Source: Serendipita indica DSM 11827
Taxonomy: Eukaryota > Basidiomycota > Agaricomycetes > Sebacinales > Serendipitaceae
Length of the DNA stretch: 52,929 bases
Direction: 5' to 3'
Assembly (NCBI GenBank): GCA_910890315.1
Contig: CAJVGD010000034.1
Location: 1-52,929, forward strand
Part shown: positions 10,814-22,213 of the stretch, piece by piece
Position numbering within the stretch: position 1 is the first letter of the stretch
How the letters are laid out: each line of letters starts with the position of its first letter
Notes under the pieces: model-generated
What the model was told of the DNA's origin: nothing
Seen by the model: the letters and a program-made list of their open reading frames with translations, nothing else
Databases searched by the model: none
Position numbers and translations under genes: made by a program

Positions 10814-10989
10814 TACAGCATCTTACCCGACGACAGCGACCTCTGCCCTCGTTGACCACTTATTTCTATTATGCAAATTCCATCAATTGTACTCTTCTTC
10901 CCGAACATAAAGCTAGTCAAAGACTCAACATCCTACAAAGCGGGAATCGAGTCAAGGGTCCAATGAGAATCACGAAAACTGCCCTATCC

Positions 10990-12669
10990 TTACTCGAGCT
11001 GATACGGCTCGAGATAGCTCTCGGGAACGAGCGCTTGTCCCGCAAGCGCAAGCGCACCACTCCCGCTCCCATCCTCCAACCCACCACTCTTCCCATCGTC
11101 ACCAGCGCCAAACGTTCCATTCACACCACCGGGAGGCGCCTTCCACCCTCGTTCAACGACCGCCCACCCAACGCCACCCCCACGACCAATCACTTTGACG
11201 AGATCTCCTTCTTGGAGACTCATCTCGGCCGTCCCCTCGGCTTCGAAAGCGTACACGGCGCGATAGATGCCAGGTGGAAGAGGCATATCGGGGTCAATCT
11301 CCTCTTGAGCATACCCATATTCCTTGCCATGAGCTTGGGAATCCTCATCGTAGGCATGCGATCCATCGCGTAGGGGAGTCATACTCCCCGACCCATCGTC
11401 GTCGGCGTAGTGCCATCGGTGATCCCAATCATCCCCGTCGTCGTCCCATCCATCTTCCCGATCGTGCGCTTGTCCAGCTTCGACGGCTGGTCGTTCGCTC
11501 ATGGGAAGTGACTCAATGGGACGTTTGGAGAATCGCTCGTCGTCCTCTGCATAAGCAAAGTCGCGCACGATAATGATGGATACATACTCCTCGACATCGT
11601 CTTCCAAGTTGGCACTAGTAGTTGGAGGAGCGGGAGTCGTGGGCTCTTCCTGTTCCTCTGTCCCTCCTTCAGCCGCAAAGGCCGTAAAGGACATGCTGAG
11701 CGAGCTCTGGCGACGAGACGCATAATCACCGGGAGTAACACCACTCCCAAGCATAGACTTTTCCGTCGGTGTAGTCGACAGTGGCATGATAGGGGTATCT
11801 CGCGATCCATTCGAATGCACGCTTCGTCGCTTCGAGCTGTTCTTGCGCTGCAGACTCGGTCTTCGAGAGGGTCCAGGAGATGGGGGTGCGGGTCGTGATG
11901 ACGTGAGAGAGGTGAGGGAGAATCGCTTTGTCGAGGGAGTGAGGGTGCTGTCAGATGCGGTGGATTTGGGAGAGGGCGAGAGGAGATCATCCAGTGGGTC
12001 GACATTTAGGTGTTTTTGGGTTTGTGATACTGGATTAGAGAGGCCAGCCTGCTCTTGTATCGGTGGATTTTCTGGTGCTGATGAAGAGGTTAGCTAGACG
12101 AACGCGATTGATGGTAAACACACCCGAAGTCTCTTCTACCTCTTCCGACGTTGGTTTTATCGATAGTTTTGCGAGGCTCGACGAGGGCTCTTGGTTTTTG
12201 GCAGCGTCTCTCGATGTCCTTCGACTATTGGGCGCGCTCACAGAGCCCGGGGCCGTCACTGGTGAAGTTGACTGGCCTAGAAATGCATCTGATGCTCTTC
12301 GACCACTTGTTGCACTCGTCGCGCTCAGATAGGCCTCTGTCCCAGAGGCACTCGGCTGGCCATTTGCGGAGCCGCTGAGACCGCCTACGCCGCCAGTAAT
12401 GAGATTAACATTGCCGGCAGCGCCCCGATAGCGCTTGTTGTTTGCAAGCTTGTTGGCGAATTCGTGGCTTGCGGGAATCGGCGGTGGATAGAATGCGGAT
12501 GAAGGCGAGGGATACGGCGAGGCAGAGGATGGCATCGACGTCTCCAGAAACAGTTTGGAGGCATGAGAATGATGTACATCTCAAAGTACAGTCAGCAATG
12601 CAAGTCAAGCCGTAGAATCTGATGAGACGAACCGTGATGGAGGTCGTCTGAGCTGCCGGTGGTTGTCAT
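10990..12669 (-). CDS. SH3-domain adaptor, Nbp2/Skb5-like
   Basis: Exon 1 (MTTTGSSDDLHH, start 12669) is joined across a GTTCGT donor to DVHHSHASKLFLETSMP, and a second intron of about 45 nt lies near 12075-12120. The central part is Ser/Pro-rich and likely disordered. After it come the acidic segment NLEDDVEEYVSIIIVRDFAY and, at the C terminus, one SH3 domain: YRAVYAFEAEGTAEMSLQEG, DLVKVIG, GWAVVERG and ALVPESYLEPYQLE. A Gly-rich insertion of about 30 residues separates the GW strand from the ALVPESYLE strand. In yeasts, Nbp2 and Skb5 bring phosphatases or kinases to MAP-kinase and cell-wall signalling; the VRDFAY block plus a C-terminal SH3 supports this assignment. All exons stay in frame. 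The gene is divergent from the protease downstream. Confidence 0.72.
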
Positions 12670-13108
12670 ATTGCCGAATAATGAGATAAATGCGATAAAA
12701 CGATGGATTCTACGTGTTTTTCAGACGGCCAGCGAGTGTTTGTAGAAGAATCGATGAGAATGGTCGAGGCCAAGATGTACTCAGAGGCATTTGGATAATC
12801 CGACATTTCAGAGAGTATACTAGAGACAGTTTCAGACGTAGCTTTTTTTTGCAAAGAAAAAGGTACAAAAGTGATGGCGACGGCCTGGCAACGGCGGAGA
12901 TGGCTTAGATTTGTGTATGTTTCTGTAATAAGTTGCATGTGCACAGGTCTGCCAGTGTACAAAGGGACCTTGGAAAATTCGGCCAACAGCGCTAATCGCC
13001 GTCGCACTGCTTTTGCTCTAGACAAGTCTCAGAGCTTGACTTGGACCTGACCACAACACCCGCTACGCTCTGCTAATCTACAAAAACAAGGCAAATAATC
13101 ACTGGGGT
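12670..13108. other. Intergenic region between divergent adaptor and protease genes
   Basis: No convincing coding exon is seen. It must contain the promoters of both divergent genes and may hide a signal-peptide exon of the protease, whose visible N terminus lacks one; a short hydrophobic stretch (TALIAVALLLL, near 12990-13020) lies here but has no start codon in frame nearby. Confidence 0.35.
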
Positions 13109-16100
13109 GTGGATATTCGATCGACGACGACGCATTCCATCACGACTCCCAATGTCCTTCGCTTTACAAACGCTACAACTCTGCCTATTTCGATGACAAA
13201 CCGTCACATCCCACTCGAAAGGAGACAAAGCGGTCCCTCTGGTGCTGTTCTCGAACTCACCCGCAAAGGTCCAGATGGATTCTACGATGTGTGCGTCGCG
13301 GCCAGTCCCAAATTCGCGTCAATGGAGCTAATATGAACTACTCTATCCTCTAGAATCTACACCGTCGATGTCCAGGCTGGTACTCCTCCAAGGACATTTC
13401 CAATGCTGGTCGATACGGGCTCTAGCGACATGGTACGTTGGAAAACATCAAAGTACTTTACATTACTCATCATCTTGGATCATAGTGGATCGCCGCGACA
13501 TCGTGTTCCGGTTGTCGGGCAGCCCCCGCGCTCTACGACGCTGCCTCGTCTTCGTCTACAATCCCCACGGGCCAAGATTTCGAATACAACTATCTAGTAG
13601 GAACAGCATCTGGCCCAATTATCTGGGACCAAGTGTCCCTGGGTTCCTATACTATCGAGCGCCAGGCCTTTGCTTCTGTCACTGCCGCAACAAACGAGGC
13701 TTTTGAACTTGGATTCAGCGGTATTCTTGGTCTCGCTCTCCCTCCCATCTCACGAATCTTGACACTCTTACCGGCTGGAAGCGGCGGCGGCAATCAAGAC
13801 GGTGCGACACTGGCCAGTAATCTCTTTGGCTTGCCCACAGCTCAAGCGCCAAGGGAACCTTTTTCGCCATTTCCCTCTCCAGATTCGATTTCGAAAAAGG
13901 TAGCGCCAGTAAAAACGCTTGGCCCGCACGACTTGGCATTGGCGCTCATGTCGACGAGGTTGTTCATCATTTTGCATCCGAAGACGCGTTTAACAAGGCC
14001 ATCCGATGGACGGATCTCACTGCCACTGGGAGCGGTTATGCGCATTGGAAGGCTCGTCTGACCGATATTACCGTCTACAATGACGGCCTTGTGCAGCAAG
14101 TTGGCCTTCCGAGGAGCGGAGATTCAGGACTCTATCCAGTAGCCGTACTCGATACCGGAGGATCGACCATGCTCGCATCCAAAAGGATTTGCGATGCCAT
14201 CTATGGTAGCTGGGGCGTCTCGATCAGCGAAGACGGAAAGTGTAAGCAGATCCCATTCCGGTTTCCAGATTGCTGATTATGTGCATAGACTATGTCCCAT
14301 GCAACAAACCGCTCAACCTCACGATTACGCTGGGTACCGAGGGCGTACCCATTCCACTCCATCCGCTCGACATGTCTTCGTACATTAACAATGACCGCAA
14401 TTCCAATCCAACGACCTGCCTTGGTTCTCTCCAAGCAAATGCACTTCTAGGAAACATGAATTCACCCGGCGACATTGTCCTCGGCATCCCCTTTCTCCGC
14501 AACGTCTATGCCATTCATTCGCTTGCGACCACCTCGCAAGCGACCCCGCCCACAGGTGTCAACACAGACGGCAGCACATCCATGCCCCGTCTCGGTCTCA
14601 TCCCCCTCACCGACATTAACCTCGCCATTACCGAATTCGAAAACGTTCGTCTACATAACCTCGCCCCGGACGGAACGCGAAACTCTCTCGTCACAGATCC
14701 AGATTCCGCTCGGAGGTCCATGGGTATGCTCGGAAAGATTATGCTTGGGCTCGGCGTCTTTGTCGCTGTTTGCGTCGTGCTCTTTGGCGCCCGGTGGTTT
14801 GTCCTCGATCGGAGGTTCAAGCAGCGTCGAAGAGCTGGGGAGCCGTCCGAGGAAGGTATGCCCATGTCTGAGCGCGCAAGGAGTATTGTACGTCGTGTCA
14901 CGCGTCGAGATCGAGACGAAGCCGTGAGCGAGTTTGGTGTTCCTGAGAATATCGAGGGTCAAGCTGCGACGAGGTCAGCGTTTGGACATGGGAACCTTAC
15001 GAGGGAGAATACAGTCATCTCGGCCAAACGACAATCGACGGGACCGTTTGCTGGTTTCTCGTTCTTGACGTTTATTGGTGCCAGGCGATTAGGGTTTGGT
15101 GGAGGGTACCAGCGTACAGCCAATCCAGCGCACGAGCAGTCGGATATGCCCACCGAGGACGAGATTCGGCAGCAAAAATATGAAGAATATCAGCAAAAGA
15201 AGCTGGAGAGGCTCGAGTGGGCAAAGAGGAATCGAAATAATGACACGAGCGTCTGGAGTGACATGACTTGGGTGGATAGAGGTGATGGGACGTTTACCCC
15301 GACTGCTGCACCTGGACGACCGCCAGCGACGCCAAACGAGACCGTGTTTGGGAGCACAACGAATCTCAATGCCTATGGATACACAAAGGATGTCGACGAC
15401 TTTGGAGCGTATAATGATGGCGGACGGGATCATAGCGACAACGGCAGCACGGAAAAGGGGAGCACCTTGCACGGTAGCCCACCGTTTGACAAGAACGCTG
15501 CCGGATTTCGCCAGAGTCATGCAGGATCCCTTGGAGGACGTGCGAGCCAGGAGCGACTATCGTTCCTCCCTCCAGGTGGACAACCAGGTTCATCTTCGCC
15601 CATGCACATGACGCACCATTCCGTTCCCTCTCTCGACCTCAACCGCCCGCCTCGTGCAGACTCTGGGACGGTCACTGCCAGTCCGTACCCAATGACACCA
15701 GCGGATGCGAATGCCGACTCGCAAGCGTCAGGGTCGCTTGGTTCGTTTAATCCCTATAACGTACCCGTTAGCGTCTCTGCGCCTTCCCCTCCCGCACATC
15801 CGATTCGAGGACGGTTCACACTGGCCATGGAGCCCTCGCTCTCGCCGTTGACAGAGATCAACTCGTCCGAGTTTCCACCTTCCATCTCCAACGAGGTTGT
15901 CAAGGATGCGACCAAGCGGGCCAGCTTGTTGGGGACTGCACCGGTTGTTGGTCCACCTCCGAGCCAGAGTGACGAGGCACAGCGCCAACGACTTCGCGAT
16001 TCGCTGGAGAGGCAGGATAGTCTGAAAAGTCTGGGTAGTATGAGTGATTCAAGCGACGTTCTCGTGCCTTTGCCAATCTCCCTCATGAAACTCACTTCCG

Positions 16101-17191
16101 TCTATGATTCTAGTACGATTTCGACTCCACCGAGGCATGTTATACGCATGTCAGACTCGCCACCTCCAGATGATGAAGTTCAACAGTCGCCTCCTCGCCA
16201 TGCTCCAGTACCACATCCGCCACCAATGCAGCACTCGCCACCCAGGGAGATGGATACGACATTGACGCCAGCACATCCGATCCGCCCACCCATTGAGAGA
16301 ACGTATCATTCTTCCCCAGGTGCCGTTCCTGGTCCTAGCAGGGATCCCTACGATCTCCTGAGTTTGGATCCGCTCGGAGGTGCCAACTCGCGATTCCCGA
16401 CGTTTGATAGTTTGGGTATGCGAGACTCACGGTTCCCCGTCTTTGCACCATCTTCGTCAAAAGCAACACCTCGCCCAGCAAACCCAAGATCGTTTTCCGC
16501 TTCGCCCTCTCGCCCATCGTCCTCTGCCCTCGACGGTGTCGCGCGACCACGACCTCGTGGGACGGATCCTCTCCCTGCTCGACCACACTCGGAGATGCCA
16601 TCGCAGACATTCCAAGTTCCGACCATGCCTGCTGCGATGCAGGAGCACAGGCCGCGAACGGGTTCACATGGAAGCTCGAATCTAGCACGAATGGCACCCA
16701 TCACGGCCAATACAGAATCGCCACTTGCAGAACCATCGACGTCGATCAGAGATTTCGAACCACCGCATGTCCCTCGACCAGTCGCTCATCAGACTTTACC
16801 CGTCAACCCACCGTCTCGACCCGATTTGGGACCTCAGCGTAAGACGGAACCGACGTACCATTCGATGGGTGTAAAGAGTCGCGGTCCGCGTCCACTTGTG
16901 CGGGGATCCGCGTCGTCGACTCACTCGCCGCCGCACATTGGTTCAGAGGCCGCCTCGTCTCATTCGAGTCGGCAGACGACCGGAGATGTTCGGTACGATT
17001 CGCCGGCAAGTTATGGTAGTCAACCAAGCCCTGGTGGTTCTCTCCCACCTGGCGCAATGCCCCCACAGGTTCCTGGCTCTCGTTCCAGTCAGGAGCGCTC
17101 ATCATCACAGACAAGACAAGAGCAAGATGCCCCGAGGAGGATGCATGCAGAAGAGAATATGAATACAGCTTATGGAGGTTTCGCGCCATGA
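13109..17191 (+). CDS. Membrane-anchored pepsin-family (A1) aspartic protease with a long cytoplasmic tail
   Basis: Both active-site motifs are visible: LVDTGSSDM|WIAA, split by an intron near 13431-13486, and AVLDTGGSTML (near 14150). Between them are the expected beta-rich blocks (GTASGPIIWDQVSLGSYTIE, LGFSGILGLALP, ARLGIGAHVDEVV). After an intron near 14241-14288 the C-terminal lobe ends in GDIVLGIPFLRNVYAI. A membrane helix follows (KIMLGLGVFVAVCVVLFGAR, near 14735-14800), then RRFKQRRR and roughly 780 residues of Ser/Pro-rich, low-complexity tail to the stop at 17191. The frame slips by one base at a T-run near 13861 (REP to FFAISLSRFDF) with no intron to explain it. No signal peptide is evident from 13109 or from the in-frame ATG at 13193, so the true start may lie in an unseen upstream exon. 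Confidence 0.85.
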
Positions 17192-17408
17192 TACGGACAT
17201 TTTGCACGGACTCGATGTGTTAATGTATGTATTGGACTCTTGTCTTTTTTTCGGGTTCTCTTCTTGTTCATAAGCTATCATCAAACGGAGTATTCGAATC
17301 CTACCTTCTTTTTGAAATGTTCTTGTTGGGGGGTTTTGTTACCGATTCGACCTTTTGACCATTACCACGTCATTCGCGTTTCGTCGACCTTTATAAAACA
17401 ATCTCAAA

Positions 17409-18866
17409 ATGCTTGCACGAACTGCTCTCCGTGCTATCCCCCGCCGTGCATTCTCCACTAGCGCACCTCGCCAGACAAAAGTCGCCGTCCTCGGCGCTGG
17501 CGGTGCGTACTCGTCCTGACTAGGGTTTAAGAACTCGGATGCTCACTTTTTACGCTATAATCCAGGTGGAATTGGCCAACCACTCTCGCTTTTGCTCAAG
17601 ATGGACCCACTCGTGTCGAGTCTTTCGCTGTACGATATCCGAGGCGCTCCAGGCGTCGCTGCAGACATTTCCCATGTTGATGTTGCTGGAGAGGTCCGTT
17701 TTCTCTTCTTTTTCTACGCGTTTGTCGTCGATGAACGAGCGGCGTGCTAACCGACGTTTCCGACCAGGTCAACGGGTATCCGGCCGACAAGCTTGAAGAT
17801 GCGCTCAAGGGAGTCGAAGTTGTTGTTATCCCCGCTGGTGTCCCGAGAAAGGTGACTGGCTTCTCTCTGGATTTCATACGAGACTGACCAACTTTTGTTT
17901 ATGTTAGCCTGGCGTACGTACCGCGGTTTCTTCATGCATTCTATCATTGTTCTATGCGCATATTCATGTGCAGTAACGCCTGGACCCTTGATCCCATGTG
18001 ATACTTCTCATCGACTTTGTCATTCGCTCGACGTATGGCTGACTTTTTTTGTTCGTATTCTAGATGACCCGTGATGACCTCTTCAATGTATGTATACTAC
18101 TCTCGACAACTACTTTTCCTGACTTTGTCAACTAGACCAACGCTTCCATCGTCCGTGACCTCGCCGCGGCGGTCAGCAAGACGGCTCCAAAGGCCCACAT
18201 CCTCGTCATTTCGAATCCAGTCAACAGCACCGTCCCCATTGTTGCTTCCGTTCTCGAAAAGGCAGGCACCTTTGACCCAGCTCGTCTGTTTGGTGTCACC
18301 ACGCTCGACGTCGTCCGCGCCTCTCGCTTCCTCTCGTCCCTTGCTGGAACAGACCCCAAGGATACGCACGTCACCGTCGTCGGTGGCCACTCGGGCGTCA
18401 CCATTGTCCCCCTCCTCAGTCAAACACCACAGGCCAAGAGCGTCATCGCAAACAAGGAGACGTACGAAAAGCTCGTCAACAGGATTCAATATGGTGGTGA
18501 TGAAGTCGTCAAGGCAAAGGATGGTGCAGGAAGCGCTACCCTCAGCATGGCGTTTGCTGCCGCCAAGTTTACCAACAGCCTCCTCCGCGCTTTGAAGGGT
18601 GAAAAGGGCATCGTCGTACCCAGCTTTGTCAAGAGCCCGCTCTTTGAAAAGGAAGGCGTCGAGTTCTTCTCGAGTAACATTGAACTCGGAGTACGTCTTC
18701 ATACGTGAGATTCCCCGAAAAGGATTGCTGACTCTTTTGATAGCCCAATGGTGTCGCCAAGATTCACGGACTTGGTGAGCTCTCTGCTGAAGAGCAAGAG
18801 CTCGTCAAGGCTGCCCTGCCTGAACTCCAGAAGAACATTGAAAAGGGCGTCAAGTTTGCAGCATAG
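17409..18866 (+). CDS. MDH1: Malate dehydrogenase, mitochondrial
   Basis: This enzyme interconverts malate and oxaloacetate with NAD in the citric acid cycle. The presequence is [19 protein letters not shown], Arg-rich without acidic residues. Motifs: the NAD fold [38 protein letters not shown] with the substrate arginines, [29 protein letters not shown] and the catalytic histidine in [16 protein letters not shown]. The ending is [10 protein letters not shown]. Introns are in phase throughout. A 6-nt microexon (17908-17913, Pro-Gly of RKPG) and a 24-nt exon (MTRDDLFN, 18064-18087) lie between three short introns. The coding region is intact. The sequence places it with mitochondrial or glyoxysomal bacterial-type MDH; the presequence favours mitochondria. 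Confidence 0.95.
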
Positions 18867-19129
18867 ACGAGATTTTGTTGTTATTTAGAGTTGGAGCATT
18901 ATATATACGCGGTCATTGTTGTCCCACAAAAAGTCTAGTGTTTTTGTCAGTCGGACCCGACCTCTTCATCCAGCTTTTTCTTTCGGTGCTTTCTCGCACG
19001 TTCATAGGGACATTGGCGTATTTATCGGACAATCGGAAACTAGTAAAAGGACATTGATCAATCTATCGAACTCATCCCGGCCACATCAAGAAAAGAACTG
19101 ACCAAATCCTGGGTGTCGGAGGAATCTCC

Positions 19130-20364
19130 ATGAGCGATACGGAACAAGTAAACGGATCTCTTAAGAAGAGAGTCATTTTCGTTGGCGTGGGGTTCGTTTC
19201 TTTACTCCGAACACTCGAAACCATCTAACCGCTCGACCTGATATCTATTCGTGGACGCTTTGACATACTTGGCATGCGTCTCGTCACATCTTTGTGCCTT
19301 TTACAGTGGAGCGTCTTGCTCTGGCAAGACCACTTTGGCAAAGCACCTCAGATCCGTACTACCCGGCAGTTTTATCATCCATCAAGATGTAAGTCGTCGG
19401 CATTTTGATAAATTCTACTCTCTGACGATATATTATTCAGGACTTTGCTCCAGTAAGGCCTAATTTCGCCCATCGGAATGTCTATCTGAGCTAGGGTACA
19501 GCCAGAACAACTCGTACCCGTTCATCCGACTCTGAATGTACAAGACTGGGACGATCCGGAGGGCGCTATCGAGTGGCCGCGAATGGTAAACTTTTTGCGC
19601 CGTGTTCGTCGAGAGGGCAAACTAGGTGACGATCACAAGAGCCACGATGGGCTCAACAAGCAAGCATGTTTTCTCGCTTCTCTAAGGCTCAAAGCTGACC
19701 GTTTTATAGACGCTTCTTCCTGTGCTAGAGCAATCTCTCAATCACTGGCGGGCCTACTTTACCCAAATCCAGCAAAAGGCGGCAGAGGAAGAGCAGACGG
19801 AAATCATTTGGGCACTCGTCGACGGGTTTCTGCTCTACTGGCATCCTGTAAGTCACAGTTGAAGAAAATAGTCACTCTAATCGTGGACAGGATGTCGTAA
19901 AGGAACTCGACGTACGAATATTCCTTCGGGTCACCTATGATACGTTGAAGAAGCGACGAAATGAACGTTTCGGTTATCACACTGCAGGTGAGTAGAGAGC
20001 GCTCTAGCTTTTGCGTCGCTGAATGTCGTCGCTAATGCCAGTCCAATTCTCGTCAGAGGGCTCCCTCTGGCAGGACCCGCCTGGATACTGGGACGACATT
20101 GTCTGGCCAGCGTACCTCAAGGCACATAAACACATTTTCATCGCAGGCAACGTCAGCGATGGTGATCCAGTGCCGGCTGACGAGAGCAATCTGTCATCGG
20201 AGGACTCTCAGGACAAGGATACAGCTCCCTGCGGACTGCCAGTGGCACGCCTTTTGGTGCTACCAGCTGAGACGTTTCCCATAGATGAGCTCTTCGAAAA
20301 GACTTGTCGTACTCTCCACGAGTATCTCTCGGGCGATTTACGGGACCCAGCGCGAACCCTCTAA
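19130..20364 (+). CDS. NRK1: Nicotinamide riboside kinase
   Basis: The enzyme phosphorylates nicotinamide riboside to NMN in NAD salvage. The Walker A motif GGASCSGKTTLAKHL is split by an intron after its first glycine. The family block IIHQD|DFAP|PEQLVPVHPTL continues over a 12-nt microexon (19441-19452, Asp-Phe-Ala-Pro), followed by NVQDWDDPEGAIEWPRM. Later exons carry IIWALVDGFLLYWHP, the lid arginines in TLKKRRNERFGYHT, and DPPGYWDDIVWPAYLKAH. The intron after NKQ (about 19663-19710) keeps the frame only with a GC donor (GCATGT...ATAG), so it is a likely GC-AG intron. About seven exons in all; intact. The length and order of motifs fit fungal NRK1. Confidence 0.9.
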
Positions 20365-20614
20365 AGGTGCGCAAAGATTGGGGAATCCAACTGGTGCTCA
20401 CATAGCTCGTTTACAGTGACTCGTGGCCAAGGGTTTAATCATATCATGTATCTCGAGAAATCGGAACGAACCTCCGAGTTTTAGTACAGATTCTATCGCT
20501 CTAGACGCTAACCATCCAGTACAATGCAAGAAGCTAGACCTATACAAAGAGTCCGTGGAGATGATTCGAATCATATAAAGTCCATGAGTGATGTTCCAAC
20601 ATTGGGAACGGTGG

Positions 20615-20860
20615 TTAACGCTGGGAGAACCAGGCCCAAAGGACCGCCATGGCAGCTTTGGCTGCGCTCTCTTTAGCGAGATCCTTCGAGCTTGCCATGT
20701 CGCCGGGAACTGACGTATATGATGTATCCCCGGGTCTCCTGAGGTTAAGAGTACAGGTCCACTGTTGAGCGTATCCCGCTCCAAACTGTTCATAGGCAGG
20801 CACGACCTCGACGTGGTGCTTCTCCGCAAGTAAGTGGAGATTCTGGCGGTTGTTTGCCAT
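20615..20860 (-). CDS. Small stand-alone double-stranded RNA-binding-domain protein (copy 1)
   Basis: A single uninterrupted 81-residue frame that is essentially one dsRNA-binding motif: N-terminal helix (NLHLLAEKHHVEVVPAYEQF), three strands ending near SYTSVPGDMA, and the diagnostic C-terminal helix SSKDLAKESAAKAAMAVLW, where the Lys-x-x-Ala-Lys...Ala-Ala-Lys pattern binds the RNA backbone in this family. There is no signal peptide or second domain. A TATA box (GGTATAAAGG on the minus strand, 20967-20976) lies about 107 bp upstream. The related copy at 22214-22453 has the same size, orientation and promoter spacing. Such proteins can sequester dsRNA or partner Dicer or ADAR-like enzymes; the role here is unknown. 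Confidence 0.68.
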   Translation of the reverse strand: MANNRQNLHLLAEKHHVEVVPAYEQFGAGYAQQWTCTLNLRRPGDTSYTSVPGDMASSKDLAKESAAKAAMAVLWAWFSQR

Positions 20861-22213
20861 TGTTGATATGTATGGGTATCCGGGGTGAGTTTTAGTGGTC
20901 GAGTAATGAGCCGCTGGACGCTAGGTGAGGGTCGTGATGCTGTTGATTCGCGGTACTCAGCAGTGTCCTTTATACCTTGCAATGAGAGGGTGTCTTCATC
21001 CGGTTAGGATGAGGGAAGACGACCGGCCGTGCCTTGGTTGACAACACGGATCAATCTCAACCAGGTGGTGATGAGATTTAGCACCTTTTACTCGTACAGT
21101 GAAGACAGCTAGGATGAATTCCAGCCTTCATCATTATAGATACGATGCTGGGATGATCGTCGGTCAACTTGCCAGAGTCGGCGCGTCTGGCACACTCTGC
21201 TGCGGTTTGCCGGTTTGATTTTTCTGGTTTGAGCGCTTTCAGCACGGTCTCAACTCTACGCGAGCCTGGAGAGCCGCAGCGAACCAACGGAAATTTTCGG
21301 CGGACGCACTCGCCTGCTGTTTACTAGTCGGTACCGAGAGGCTCCAAGGTACTAAAAACCTGATCTTAGTTAACGCCGGATCTGATTTGAATTCGTTATA
21401 ATCACCCCCGACCGGCGCTACTATTTTGATCAGAGGAGTTGGCTGCCCATCCGGCCCTTTTTGCTATCTGAGACATCGACTTTCTCGGCGCTTTGGTTCG
21501 TGTATTCGCTTATTCTACATACTTGAATGCGAAGGGTAGTCACAGACGCATGCGCCCGCGTCTTTATTTGGGTATGGCGGCTAGTAGTCTGCGTTATTGC
21601 GTCGCAACACGGTTAGCGCCTCGTATAGTCTTATATTTAGATACTAATACCTTTCGCAATTACCGAAATGTCGATCTGCGGACGCAAAGGGTATGAATCG
21701 TTTCGCCCAAAGGACATGCTAAATCGTTTCGCCCGAAGGACTTGCTCAACAGTCGGAGCAATAAAACCTGAGATAGGAGCTGAGTTGGTATTCGCACTTG
21801 CGCAGACGCTAACCAAATGCAAGTCGCGGACTTATGAGGTCGCTATATGGGAAATACGGTATCATTAAATCGCATGAGGGCATAAAAGAGACAGATAGCT
21901 AGACAAGATCTACGAAAAGCAGCCTGTATAGCCTTTTGGAGCCAGAGGCGACATTTTAGCGAAATTGAGACTAGAAAAGGCGGGACAATTGTAAGGAACT
22001 ACATTCTCAACAGCTCGAGTTGCGCTGGAGAGGACAGAATTAGGATTTTGAAGAAATCGAAAGATGGAAAGAGACGCTTTTTGTGTGTACGTGTGGGTGG
22101 CTGAGTGCTGCTGCGAGAGTGCCACTGGATTTGTGCAATGCACGCTTGTCAGCACCTTGTAAGCGGCTAGGTAATAATTCCTCACCTTTTGAGCAAGGTT
22201 CATTTTCATCATC
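20861..22213. other. Spacer between the two dsRNA-binding-protein genes
   Basis: Apart from the TATA element of copy 1 (20967-20976), I see no gene in this 1.35 kb. Reading frames are short and unlike proteins. A short direct repeat (TTTCGCCC(A/G)AAGGAC) occurs twice near 21702-21740. It may be decayed transposon sequence but carries no recognisable domain. Confidence 0.4.
20967..20976 (-). promoter_or_regulatory. TATA box of dsRNA-binding-protein copy 1
   Basis: Minus-strand GGTATAAAGG about 107 bp upstream of the ATG at 20860; the spacing matches the element upstream of copy 2. Confidence 0.5.

Noticed and set aside
17392-17398. TATA box of malate dehydrogenase
   Set aside because: TATAAAA lies only 10-17 bp before the start codon, too close for a TATA box unless the leader is almost absent.
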